From: Acidovorax facilis
Lineage (GTDB): Bacteria; Pseudomonadota; Gammaproteobacteria; Burkholderiales; Burkholderiaceae_C
Direction of reading: 5' to 3'
Assembly: GCF_023913775.1 (NCBI RefSeq)
Contig: NZ_JAMXAX010000056.1
Location: 1 to 34,963, forward strand
DNA length: 34,963 nt
Program-made: the position numbers and the translations under genes
The notes under the pieces: model-generated
What the model was told of the DNA's origin: nothing
The model's database searches: none
What the model saw: only the letters and a program-made list of their open reading frames with translations
Part shown: piece after piece, positions 1 to 9,856 of the stretch
Layout of the letters: the number at the start of each line of letters is the position of its first letter
How positions within the stretch are numbered: position 1 is the stretch's first letter

Positions 1-1
1 C

Positions 2-91
2 AGTCAGAAGTGGACCATGCCGATTCGGGATTGGAAGGCAGCGCTGACCCGATTTACCATTCAGTTCGGAGACCGCATCTCCGTCAACTGA
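2..91 (+). pseudogene. IS256-family transposase, C-terminal end only
   Basis: An open frame enters from the left edge and stops at TGA 89-91. The last residues include KWTMPIRDWKAAL followed by RFTIQFGDR, which match the conserved C-terminal end of IS256-family (mutator-type) transposases. Only about 29 residues are inside the window, so I cannot tell whether the element is complete to the left. A matching terminal sequence follows at once, which supports the call. It marks the left block as reached by insertion sequences. Confidence 0.75.
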
Positions 92-101
92 AGTCCGAAC
101 C

Positions 102-126
102 GTTTACACAAAAATTCGGACACGCC
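102..126. repeat. Probable right terminal inverted repeat of the IS256-family element
   Basis: Ten bases after the transposase stop is GTTTACACAAAAATTCGGAC followed by ACGCC. IS256-family ends commonly carry a GTTTACACA...TTCGGACA motif. The partner repeat would lie left of the window, so the exact outer boundary is a guess. Confidence 0.6.
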
Positions 127-176
127 CTTCGGTGGGGAATGGTGTTCAGTCATCTTTTTCTCCGAAAGGTTTACGG

Positions 177-437
177 TCAACGCTCCAGTCGGTTGTGCAG
201 CCAGCTGAAGAACATCCCGGCAAGCAGCGCCCACGTGCTCAGCACGAGCAGCGCCTTAAAAAACCCGAATAAGCTGAAGAGTCGGGGACTCACCATGGCA
301 GTGAAGTCCATACCGTGGAACAAGTTGTTCATCAGATCCAGGAAGGTCGCTGGAACGAGTATCCACGCCACGGTACACAGCACATAGAAACCGCCTACCG
401 TTGCCGCCAGGGCAACGCCGGTGCGCAGAGGTCTCAT
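177..437 (-). CDS. DUF5676-type small inner-membrane protein
   Basis: 86 residues with two hydrophobic stretches (about residues 5-32 and 55-80) separated by a short loop containing NLFHGMDF. The fold and the LHGMDF-like motif fit DUF5676 membrane proteins, a small family often found beside metal-efflux genes; its function is unknown. The start ATG at 437 has AGGAGA a few bases upstream. It lies 10 bp behind the Met-rich protein on the same strand, so the two are probably co-transcribed. I infer a role in the metal response from location only. Confidence 0.65.
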   Translation of the reverse strand: MRPLRTGVALAATVGGFYVLCTVAWILVPATFLDLMNNLFHGMDFTAMVSPRLFSLFGFFKALLVLSTWALLAGMFFSWLHNRLER

Positions 438-447
438 GGCGTTCTCC

Positions 448-882
448 TTATTTCGCGGGCACAGGGGGCAACAGATCCATCATCATCTGCATGGAAGCGC
501 CCATCATTTCCATGCGCTTTTCCATCATTTGATGGTGCGTGGACATGTCGCCTTTCATGGACTTCATTTCCCCCATTGGCATCCCATTCATCATGGTCAT
601 GCCGTCCTGCATCGTCTTCATGTGCTCTGCCATTAGGGCGCTGCGCTCTTCTGGCGTTTTCGCGGCCATCATCTTTTCGTGCATGTCACGCATGGCTTTA
701 GTCTGGGCGTCCATCTGTGCCATGTTCGGTCCTGGCTTAACGGGCGCCTGTTTGGATGTGGGGGCGGGGGCGCCTCCGGCGGGATGATGACCGGTGTGCG
801 GATCGGTCGGAGCCGCCGCCCATGCTGACGCGGCAAGGGTAGAAACTGCGAATGCGAGAGAAAAAAGGTGAACTCGGTTCAT
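448..882 (-). CDS. Met/His-rich exported protein, probable periplasmic Cu/Ag binder
   Basis: 144 residues from the ATG at 882, which has GGAG seven bases upstream; an in-frame ATG 45 bp further out would put a non-signal sequence ahead of the signal peptide. Residues 1-22 form a Sec signal ending near AWA-A. The mature part carries HTGHHP and then many Met clusters (MAQM, MHEKMM, MTMMNGMPMGEM, MMEKRMEMMG, MQMMM), a thioether-rich composition typical of periplasmic Cu(I)/Ag(I) binding proteins. No named family is certain. The gene precedes the DUF5676 gene by 10 bp and shares strand with the upstream exported protein. Confidence 0.7.
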   Translation of the reverse strand: MNRVHLFSLAFAVSTLAASAWAAAPTDPHTGHHPAGGAPAPTSKQAPVKPGPNMAQMDAQTKAMRDMHEKMMAAKTPEERSALMAEHMKTMQDGMTMMNGMPMGEMKSMKGDMSTHHQMMEKRMEMMGASMQMMMDLLPPVPAK

Positions 883-996
883 GGGAGACTCCAGTGTAAA
901 ATAGGTGACAGTGGGGCGCATTACCATGTTTCTCGGTCCTGCCCCCGGAACCGAAGATCAAACGCCGCAACGAGACTGCGGTCGAGCTAGCAGAGG

Positions 997-1407
997 CTAG
1001 AGCGCCCACCGCGAGTAGATACTTCGCTTGGGAGGGGCAGTCAGCGAAGGCTGAGTTTCAAAACCGCTCAGGTTGCGCGCCAACAGGATCGTACCCCCTG
1101 TCCAGATGACTCCGGCTAAAGGCGGGGAACCCGGATCGACAGAGTCCATCCCGCTACTGCTTTGCAAGGCCTGCGATCCGTCGTCGCAGGCTTTAAGGCA
1201 CGGAGCTTTGGAGCTTTGTTCACTCTCATGCGCAGTCACCGGGGCTTGGGCTGTGATGTGAGAGCTCTCCGCGGCAGGCTCGTGCCCGCCGTGATCAGGC
1301 GATTCCAGCAGACAAGCATTTGCGAAGCCCGACGCCAGCACGAACAGCCACACGGCCAGCATCAAGGATGCGGCATTGCGGCTAGTGGTAGTTCGGAAGA
1401 GACACAT
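997..1407 (-). CDS. Hypothetical exported protein with His/Cys-rich mature part
   Basis: 136 residues from ATG 1407. The first 28 residues are a signal peptide (basic start, then AASLMLAVWLFVLASG, cleavage near ANA). The mature part has CLLESPDHGGHEP, a CLKACDDG motif, and a second hydrophobic stretch near the C-terminus (PLAGVIWTGGTILLAR), ending in YSRWAL. I know no function; proteins of this shape occur beside metal-resistance genes. The start is uncertain: only a weak AAGAAG precedes it. Everything upstream of the start codon belongs to a truncated permease on the other strand, so its native promoter may have been lost. A 114-bp gap separates it from the Met-rich gene. Confidence 0.55.
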   Translation of the reverse strand: MCLFRTTTSRNAASLMLAVWLFVLASGFANACLLESPDHGGHEPAAESSHITAQAPVTAHESEQSSKAPCLKACDDGSQALQSSSGMDSVDPGSPPLAGVIWTGGTILLARNLSGFETQPSLTAPPKRSIYSRWAL

Positions 1408-1409
1408 GG

Positions 1410-2322
1410 AGGGTTTCTTCTTGCGATGGCGGCCCTGGTCCTGCGCGGCATCAAGGAGTCGATGTGGGTCAATGTCGCATTTACCCTGGTCGAAGCAGCC
1501 GGCCTGCTGATCGTCATTACCGTGGGCATCCCCTACTGGGGTTCTGTCGACCTGCTCGAGGTTCCGGATCTGCGAGGCGGCGACGCCACCGTCCTGCTCG
1601 TTATGCAAGGAGCGGTACTGACATTCTTCGCGTTCATCGGTTTCGAAGACACGCTGAACGTCGCCGAGGAGTGGCGCGACCCGCAGCGCACCATTCCCAT
1701 TGCGCTGGTGACTGCGCTGGTCATCGGGGCGCTGATCTACGTAGGGGTGGCCGTTTCGGCAGTTTCTGTCGTGCCTTGGCGCGAATTTTCGAAGGCGCCC
1801 GGGCCTCTGACGGAGGTGATAGCGCGTGCCGCGCCAGCCATCGCGCCCTGGGTCTTTACCGTGGTGACGCTATTCGCCGTCGCCAACACGGCGCTAGTCA
1901 ACTACGTCACGAGTTCCCGCTTGGTCTATGGTATGGCTCGGCAGGGACTTTTGCCGCGGGCGCTGGGCAATGTCCACCAGCGCACGAGTACTCCACACCT
2001 GGCGGCCATCATGCTGCTGGCGCTCCTGCTGCCGCTTGGAATGTTCGGCAGCATCGCGAACCTGGCCTCGGCCTCCGTGCTGCTGCTCCTGGTCGTCTTT
2101 GCCATCGTGAACGGGGCTCTGTTTATCCTTAAGGGGCGCCAGAGTGAGCCGGTCGGCCGGTTTGAAATTCCACGCTGGGTGCCAGCTTCGGGAACCGTCA
2201 TATGCTTGGTACTGGTCGGCATCCGGGTGGCCAGCAGCGACTGGCACGCCCCCGCTTTGGCTGGCGGGCTCTTGGCGGGAATCCTGGTCCTGTATGCACT
2301 GCTGCGTTCGAAGTCGTATTAG
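1410..2322 (+). pseudogene. APC-family amino-acid permease, 5'-truncated
   Basis: From about 1420 the frame reads as the C-terminal two thirds of an APC-superfamily amino-acid permease: LRGIKESMWVN, then FFAFIGFEDTLNVAEE (a hallmark of the family), EWRDPQRTIP and NYVTSSRLVYGMARQG, with roughly seven or eight membrane segments to the stop at 2322. The usual N-terminal third (first four to five helices) is absent. The frame stays open upstream, but that stretch is antisense to the exported protein at 997-1407 and has no permease similarity. The gene is therefore a remnant cut at about position 1410, and probably not functional. Confidence 0.75.
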
Positions 2323-2332
2323 CTACTACCGT

Positions 2333-2808
2333 TCACGCTGTTCTTTTCGCCGAGGTACTCAGTGCCTGCGGCTTCACCTTTGCCTTCGTCGTAGTTGGGG
2401 CGACGAAGCTTTCCAAATCTCCAAGGATTGGACAATCCGGGCGGTCATCGCCGTGGCAGCAGTGGATCAGGTGTCCCAACGTCTTGCGCATGGACTCCAT
2501 CTCCGTGATCTTGCGGTCGAGCTCCGCAAGGTGTGCGGATGCCACCTTCTTCACGCTTGCGCTTGACCGCCTGCGGTCCTGCCAGAGGTTCAACAACTCG
2601 CCGATTACGGGGATCGAAAAGCCCAAGTCCCGTGAGCGCTTGATGAAGCGCAGCGTGTGAACCTCAGACTCGCCATACACGCGATAGCCCGACTCGGTGC
2701 GGTGGACCTTTAGCAGCAGACCCAGCGACTCGTAGTGACGCACCATCTTAGGCGTTACCCCCGCCTTCTCGGCGGCTTCCCCGATGTTCATTCCATCACC
2801 GATCGTTT

Positions 2809-2812
<4 letters not shown>
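2333..2812 (-). CDS. cueR: CueR-type MerR-family copper-responsive regulator
   Basis: 159 residues from ATG 2812, which overlaps the copA stop as ATGA and has AAGGAAGG upstream; the alternative ATG at 2791 would give the commoner short start at MNIGEAA. The N-terminal winged helix is [20 protein letters not shown], then a [17 protein letters not shown] wing and a dimerisation helix. The metal loop is [13 protein letters not shown], the two-cysteine signature of CueR, which senses Cu(I)/Ag(I) and untwists the 19-bp spacer of its promoters. It is the second gene of the copA operon and so is probably autoregulated. Likely targets in this window are the sites at 5296-5326 and 18009-18039. Confidence 0.9.
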
Positions 2813-5256
<2,444 letters not shown>

Positions 5257-5295
5257 GGTTGGCTCCTAGCGTCTGAAATCCAAGCGCTGGTTTGC

Positions 5296-5326
5296 ATGAT
5301 CAACCTTACTATCATGGCAAGGTCAA
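5296..5326 (-). promoter_or_regulatory. CueR-type promoter/operator of copA-cueR
   Basis: On the minus strand a -35 TTGACC (5321-5326) is followed by a 19-bp spacer (5302-5320) and a -10 GATCAT (5296-5301). The spacer begins TTGCC and ends TAAGGTT, giving the dyad ACCTT...AAGGT. A 19-bp spacer with this dyad is the hallmark of MerR/CueR-activated promoters. It lies 40 bp upstream of the copA start. Confidence 0.9.
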
Positions 5327-5424
5327 GCCCCTCCGACAAGAAAATTTTTAACCACTTCTATTGAGTCTGACACGGTGACAGGCTTGACGATGCTGCCTTC
5401 AGCCACTTTTTTGAGGAACTTGCC

Positions 5425-5619
5425 ATGATCGAATTGAATCTCCCGGACATGAGCTGCGGACACTGCGCCAGTACCGTTATGAAGACGTGCAAGCTCGTCG
5501 ATCCGGTCGCCAAGATCGAGGTCGATTTGCATTCGAGGCTGGTCAAGATCGAATCGGCGGAAGACCGGCAGGACTTCGCCGACGCGCTGGGGGAAGCCGG
5601 CTACCCGCCAGCCCAGTGA
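5425..5619 (+). CDS. copZ: CopZ-like cytosolic copper chaperone
   Basis: 64 residues forming one heavy-metal-associated domain: MIELNLPDMSCGHC with the metal-binding MSCGHC loop at residues 9-14, then the beta-alpha-beta pattern ending GEAGYPPAQ. It would carry Cu(I) to the N-terminal domains of CopA. GAGGAA precedes the start by about seven bases. It is divergent from copA with a 168-bp intergenic region; I see a good CueR site only for the copA direction. The helix-1 stretch TVMKTCK has an extra cysteine. A general heavy-metal binding protein is the only alternative. Confidence 0.85.
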   Translation: MIELNLPDMSCGHCASTVMKTCKLVDPVAKIEVDLHSRLVKIESAEDRQDFADALGEAGYPPAQ

Positions 5620-5985
5620 CACGGGCGCCTTGGTGATGCACCTGGGCATCTGCCGCCCTTTCCGATAAGAAGGAGGGGAGGCGAGTAGAAGAAAGAGGGA
5701 TGGAGGGTCATATCGAGCAAAGTAAGCGGCTGGCCGCATGCCTGCCCGCTTGTCTGCCGGGGTAGACCCAAAAGCCAAACTAGCCAGCTGCCCGAGCACG
5801 ACAACGGGCGCTGACCACGAAAAGGCACCGCGCTACGCAGGCAGTGCGATGTTGACAAATTGATAGCTGCTAGCGCTTGCTGGATAAGCGCTGGAGGCTA
5901 AAAAGAATTGAAACTGTCAACAGGTACTCATCCCGACGTAGCTCGCGGTATTCCACCCACTGGCTCCTCACTTCGACTCCTCGCG
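5620..5985. other. 366-bp gene-free gap with a hairpin repeat
   Basis: No supported gene lies between the chaperone stop and the end of the YHS-domain ATPase gene. The open frames on the minus strand lack codon bias and homology that I can recognise. The first half has a purine-rich run (AAGGAGGGGAGG at about 5669-5682). The second half holds the structured element at 5851-5921. The gap separates convergent genes, so terminators would be expected here, but I see no clear hairpin with a T-run. Confidence 0.6.
5851..5921. repeat. 71-bp nested inverted repeat, possible REP or MITE-like element
   Basis: The outer arms are GTTGACA (5851-5857) and TGTCAAC (5915-5921), perfectly complementary. Inside is a perfect 7-bp hairpin, AGCGCTT (5872-5878) and AAGCGCT (5886-5892), with loop GCTGGAT, followed by GGAGGCTAAAAA. 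From memory, ATAGCTGCTAGCGCTT...AAGCGCT-type sequences recur in intergenic regions of Comamonadaceae. Only one copy is visible in the window. Confidence 0.5.
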
Positions 5986-8364
5986 TCAGCCTTTCCGTCG
6001 AAGGCGCAACGCGTTGAACACCACAGAAGCCGAACTCAGGCTCATTGCCAGTGCGGCAATCAAGGGTGACAGAAGCCAGCCGGTCAGCGGATAGAGAACG
6101 CCGGCCGCCACCGGCACGCCCATCGCGTTGTAGAGGAAGGCGAACAGCAGGTTCTGCTTCATGTTGGCGACCGTGTCCTGCGAGAGCCGACGCGCGATCG
6201 AGATGCCGCGCAGGTCGCCCTTTACCAGCGTCACCTGCGCGCTGTTCATGGCGACGTCGGTGCCGGTGCCCATCGCGATGCCGACGTCGGCCTTCGCCAG
6301 CGCCGGCGCATCGTTGATGCCGTCGCCGGCCATACCGACGACCCTGCCTTCGGCCTGTAACCGCTCAACGAGCGTCAGCTTGTCTGCCGGCTTGACCTCG
6401 CCGTGCACTTCGTCGATGCCGAGCCGCTTGGCAACAGCTCGGGCCGTTGTGACACCGTCCCCCGTGGCCATGATCACGCGAATGCCGGCGGCGTGCAGCG
6501 CCTGCAGCGCCTCCGGCGTGCTCGCTTTTACAGGGTCAGAAACCGCCAGCAAGCCAGCGAAACGGCCGTCCACCGCGAGATACATGACGCTGGCCCCTTG
6601 CCCCCGCAGGTCTTCGGACTCGCGTCTCAGGCTGCTGCTGTCGATGCCGGCCTGCTCCATCAGAGCCGTGTTGCCGAGCCTCAAGGACTGACCTTCGACG
6701 CGGCCAGTCACGCCGATGCCGGAGCCTGACTCGAAGTCAGTCACAGCCGAGAGCGTTAGACCCTGCTCCAATGCTGCCTGCACGATCGCTGCGGCCAGTG
6801 GATGTTCGCTGCCTTGATCCAGGCTGGCGGCCAGGCGCAGCACGTCTGCGTCGCTAAAGCCTGCGGCTGCTATCGCCTTCTCGAAGGTTGGGCGTCCTTC
6901 CGTGAGGGTGCCCGTCTTGTCCACGATCAGCGTGTCGATCTTGCGGAAGTTCTCGATCGCCGCTGCGTCGCGGAACAGCACGCCTTGGGTCGCTCCGCGG
7001 CCGGTGGCGACCATGATGGACATCGGAGTGGCCAGGCCGAGGGCGCAAGGGCAGGCGATGATCAGCACCGCAACGGCATTGATGAACCCGTAGACCCAGC
7101 TCGGTTGCGGCCCGAAAAAGCCCCAGACAATCAGCGTCGTCACTGCAATGGCGATGACACCGAGCACGAAGTAACCCGCCACCAGGTCGGCCATGCGCTG
7201 CATGGGTGCGCGCGAGCGCTGCGCCTGGGCCACCAGCTGTACGATTTGCGACAGCACGGTGGCCGAGCCCACCTTCTCCGCGCGCAGCGTCAGGGCTCCG
7301 GCCGTGTTCAGGGTGGCGCCGATCAGCTTGTCGCCCGGCCGTTTCGATACGGGCATGGGTTCGCCTGTCAGCATGGATTCGTCCACCGAGCTGCTGCCAT
7401 CTACCACCACGCCGTCCACCGGCACCTTCTCGCCGGGCCGCACGCGCAGCAGGTCGCCGATGTGCACGTTCGAAAGCGGGACATCCTCCTCCGTGCCGTC
7501 GGGACGAATGACGCGTGCCGTCTTGGGTGCCAGGCCCAGCAGCGACTTGATCGCCGCCGAAGTCTGCGAGCGCGCCTTCAGCTCCAGCATCTGTCCGAGC
7601 AGCGTGAGCGAGATGATCACGGCGGCCGCTTCGTAGTACACGGCCACGCGCCCCATGTCGGTGAACTCCGGCGGGAACACGCCGGGGGCCACGGTGGCGA
7701 CCAGGCTGTAGAGGAACGCGGCTCCTGTGCCCAGCCCGATCAGCGTCCACATGTTGGGGCTGCGGTTGACAACGGATTGCCAGCCGCGCACGAAGAAGGG
7801 CAAGCCCCCCCACAGCACGATGGGCAGGGAAAGGACCAGTTCGATCCAGCTTTGCGTGGCCATGTCGAACCAGCCCGCGCGGTGGCCGACCATGGCCAGC
7901 ACGGTGACGATGACCGTGGGGGGGAGCGTCCACCAGAAACGGCGGGAAAAGTCCTTCAGCTCCGGGTTGTCGTCGTCCTCCAGGCTGGGCATGAGCGGCT
8001 CGAGCCCCATGCCGCAGATCGGGCAGCTGCCCGGATGATCCTGGCGGATCTGGGGGTGCATCGGGCAGGTGTAGATTGTTCCCTCAGCGGCGGGCGGGGA
8101 ATCAGGCACTGGTACGCTGCCGGGCCCCGCGGCAATGTAGCTCGCAGGTCCCGCATCGAACTTGCCCTTGCACCTGGCGCTGCAGAAGTAGTACTTCTCG
8201 CCCCCATGGTGGGAGTGGTGGGCCGAATTCGCCGTTACCCCCATGCCGCACACGGGGTCCTTCAGTGCGGTACCTGCCGCGTGGGCCGGGCCGTGCTGGT
8301 GATGAGCGTGATCGTGCGCATGATCTTCGCCAGGCCGTCCGGGCAAAGTACTTTCCTTCTGCAT
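5986..8364 (-). CDS. YHS/HMBD-domain copper-type P1B ATPase
   Basis: 792 residues. The N-terminus differs from CopA: a His-rich leader (residues 14-28), a YHS domain (about 35-78, DPVCGMG ... [11 protein letters not shown]), then a heavy-metal-binding domain (about 97-124, YTCPMHPQI ... [13 protein letters not shown]). The catalytic core has TGEPMP, CPC at 438-440, [26 protein letters not shown] and [10 protein letters not shown]. These features fit Cu(I)/Ag(I) exporters of the CopF/SilP-like branch; I give no symbol because branch assignment needs a tree. The start at 8364 has AGGAG upstream. About 100 bp separates it from the YVTN gene upstream on the same strand, so they may be co-transcribed. 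Confidence 0.9.
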   Translation of the reverse strand: MQKESTLPGRPGEDHAHDHAHHQHGPAHAAGTALKDPVCGMGVTANSAHHSHHGGEKYYFCSARCKGKFDAGPASYIAAGPGSVPVPDSPPAAEGTIYTCPMHPQIRQDHPGSCPICGMGLEPLMPSLEDDDNPELKDFSRRFWWTLPPTVIVTVLAMVGHRAGWFDMATQSWIELVLSLPIVLWGGLPFFVRGWQSVVNRSPNMWTLIGLGTGAAFLYSLVATVAPGVFPPEFTDMGRVAVYYEAAAVIISLTLLGQMLELKARSQTSAAIKSLLGLAPKTARVIRPDGTEEDVPLSNVHIGDLLRVRPGEKVPVDGVVVDGSSSVDESMLTGEPMPVSKRPGDKLIGATLNTAGALTLRAEKVGSATVLSQIVQLVAQAQRSRAPMQRMADLVAGYFVLGVIAIAVTTLIVWGFFGPQPSWVYGFINAVAVLIIACPCALGLATPMSIMVATGRGATQGVLFRDAAAIENFRKIDTLIVDKTGTLTEGRPTFEKAIAAAGFSDADVLRLAASLDQGSEHPLAAAIVQAALEQGLTLSAVTDFESGSGIGVTGRVEGQSLRLGNTALMEQAGIDSSSLRRESEDLRGQGASVMYLAVDGRFAGLLAVSDPVKASTPEALQALHAAGIRVIMATGDGVTTARAVAKRLGIDEVHGEVKPADKLTLVERLQAEGRVVGMAGDGINDAPALAKADVGIAMGTGTDVAMNSAQVTLVKGDLRGISIARRLSQDTVANMKQNLLFAFLYNAMGVPVAAGVLYPLTGWLLSPLIAALAMSLSSASVVFNALRLRRKG

Positions 8365-8464
8365 CGCGTGCTCCTTTGTTGGGCTTTCTGTGTGCCGCGG
8401 TCATCCCCGCCGGCGCGCCCGCGCACCATCAGGCCAGCAGCAGGCGCGCGGTCTCATAATGATG

Positions 8465-9487
8465 CTACTCGAGGTATGTGACTCCGTTCGGCCCAGCGCC
8501 CACGCGGTGCGTCGCCACCACTTTATTGCTGGTCGTGTCAATGATCGACAGCGTCCCCGCTTCAATATTAGTGACGAACACATAGCGTCCGTCCTTGCTG
8601 ATGGCGACACCATGGGCGCCCTTGTCGGTCTTGATGGTCGCAACGACCTTGCCAGCCTGCGGGTCGACCACAGACACAGTATCCGCCGGCTTGCTGGCGC
8701 TGCCCTGGTTCGCTACGTAGACGTTGCGCGTGTCTGGCGTGGCGTACATCTGGATGGGGGTGGAGCCCACCGGGACCTTCTTCAACAGGCGGCCTTTGGC
8801 GGTGTCGATGATGCCCAGGCTGTTCTCCGCGCTCAGCGAGACAAAGGCCATCGTCCCGTCGGTCGAGAAGCCGACCTGTACCGGCCCTTTGCCTACAGGA
8901 ATTCTTGCTGTTTCCTTGAGCGTGCCAACGTCGATGACGGAGACTGTCCCGCCGCGCATGTTCGCTACGTAAAGATCCTTGCCGTTGGGGCTCAGTCGCA
9001 ATCCATGCGGGTACTTGTCGGTGGGTATTTGGCCGACGCTGCGCTTGCTCGCCAGGTCGATCACGTGGATGACGTTCGACCCGGAGTCGGAAACGAACGC
9101 GCGCCCTCCGCTGGCGTCGGTCACCACATGGGCGGGATGATCGCCCGCGTCAATGAGTACAGGGTCACTGGCACCGGAGGTCTCCATTACTAGCAGTTTT
9201 CCCTTGGAGGTTGCTCCTGCGGCACCATGTCCGTCATGACTGGACACGCCTACTGCCAGCAGGCGCTTGCCGTCCGGGCTGACCTGCACGTTGTGCGGCG
9301 TTATCTCAACCTTAGTTGTTTGCTTGACCCCGGTTTCCAGCTGTACTCGGGTGATCGAGCCGTCGCGCTCGTTGGCGGTGTAGACGATTCCCGTGGGCGC
9401 GCTCATGGCGGACGCTGCAGCTAAGGCAAGACCGACGCCCAATAGAGGCCTGAGCAGTGAAACTCGAACGTTGATTGGCGAACGCAT
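8465..9487 (-). CDS. Periplasmic YVTN-repeat beta-propeller protein
   Basis: 340 residues with a Sec signal (residues 1-29, cleavage near MSA-A). The mature protein is a series of about 40-residue repeats with the YVTN/YVAN pattern: IVYTANERDG, LYVANMRGGTVSVID, VYVANQGS, VFVTNIEAGTLSIID. These build a seven-bladed propeller of the YncE/SMP-30-like class. The molecular role is unknown; members are found beside metal and redox genes, and one loop is HDGHG. AAAGGA precedes the start. A response-regulator-like box lies about 75 bp upstream, so metal-induced expression is plausible. Confidence 0.8.
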   Translation of the reverse strand: MRSPINVRVSLLRPLLGVGLALAAASAMSAPTGIVYTANERDGSITRVQLETGVKQTTKVEITPHNVQVSPDGKRLLAVGVSSHDGHGAAGATSKGKLLVMETSGASDPVLIDAGDHPAHVVTDASGGRAFVSDSGSNVIHVIDLASKRSVGQIPTDKYPHGLRLSPNGKDLYVANMRGGTVSVIDVGTLKETARIPVGKGPVQVGFSTDGTMAFVSLSAENSLGIIDTAKGRLLKKVPVGSTPIQMYATPDTRNVYVANQGSASKPADTVSVVDPQAGKVVATIKTDKGAHGVAISKDGRYVFVTNIEAGTLSIIDTTSNKVVATHRVGAGPNGVTYLE

Positions 9488-9561
9488 TTTGAGTCCTTTA
9501 AAGTATGTAGTGGGAAGGGCACTTGCTAGCGGGAAGCATATTTACTGCCCCGCGCGGCTGG

Positions 9562-9577
9562 ATTACAAATCTGTCAT
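9562..9577. promoter_or_regulatory. Putative metal two-component response-regulator box
   Basis: ATTACAAATCTGTCAT is an imperfect palindrome, with ATTACA against TGTCAT differing at one base. This resembles the boxes bound by CopR/CusR-type regulators. It lies 75-90 bp upstream of the YVTN start. The minus strand has AAATAT about 20 bp further toward the gene, a possible -10. No sensor or regulator of this kind is in the window. Confidence 0.45.
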
Positions 9578-9601
9578 CTACAGCCCTGCATCGGATTCCG
9601 T

Positions 9602-9615
9602 TTGATGTAGATCAA
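9602..9615. promoter_or_regulatory. FNR/ANR-type box upstream of phosphoketolase operon
   Basis: TTGATGTAGATCAA is a perfect match to the FNR/ANR consensus TTGAT-N4-ATCAA. A possible -10, ATTAAT (9635-9640), starts 20 bp after it, close to the spacing of a class II FNR promoter (box centred near -41). This predicts oxygen-limited activation of the rightward operon, with a leader of about 200 nt. Confidence 0.8.
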
Positions 9616-9856
9616 GTGGATGGGGGTTTACGCCATTAATCTGCACTGACAGCACCAACGAAAGACGGATTCATGATTATTCCGATCGCGAGCAACACGC
9701 CGGCGGGCGCTCGCGCAGGGAGCAAACAGCCATGCTCACCCAGATCGGCGAGGAGGATCAACGCTGTACGTACGCCTCGTTTCCTGCCCATGAGTCTTCG
9801 CGCACCGGGTGCGCCGACAACGGCCTTGACTGTTAAACGAAAGGAAAACGACGCAT
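9616..9856 (+). other. Long putative leader ahead of phosphoketolase
   Basis: If transcription starts near 9647, about 210 nt precede the phosphoketolase ATG. The leader holds a 34-codon open frame (ATG 9732, TAA about 9834-9836) preceded by GGGAG, and a 63-codon frame from 9673 that runs into the phosphoketolase start. Neither has recognisable similarity, so I do not call them genes. The whole gene-free gap 9488-9856 otherwise holds only the two regulatory boxes. Confidence 0.35.

Noticed and set aside
10..387. 125-residue plus-strand open frame at the left edge
   Set aside because: It runs out of frame with the transposase tail and antisense to the DUF5676 gene, with no recognisable similarity.
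1162..1409. Upstream extension of the permease frame
   Set aside because: This part is antisense to the exported protein gene and has no membrane-helix pattern; it is open by chance after the truncation.
6802..8481. 559-residue plus-strand open frame
   Set aside because: It is the antisense shadow of the YHS-domain ATPase; its His/Arg/Gly-rich composition is typical of a shadow frame in GC-rich DNA.
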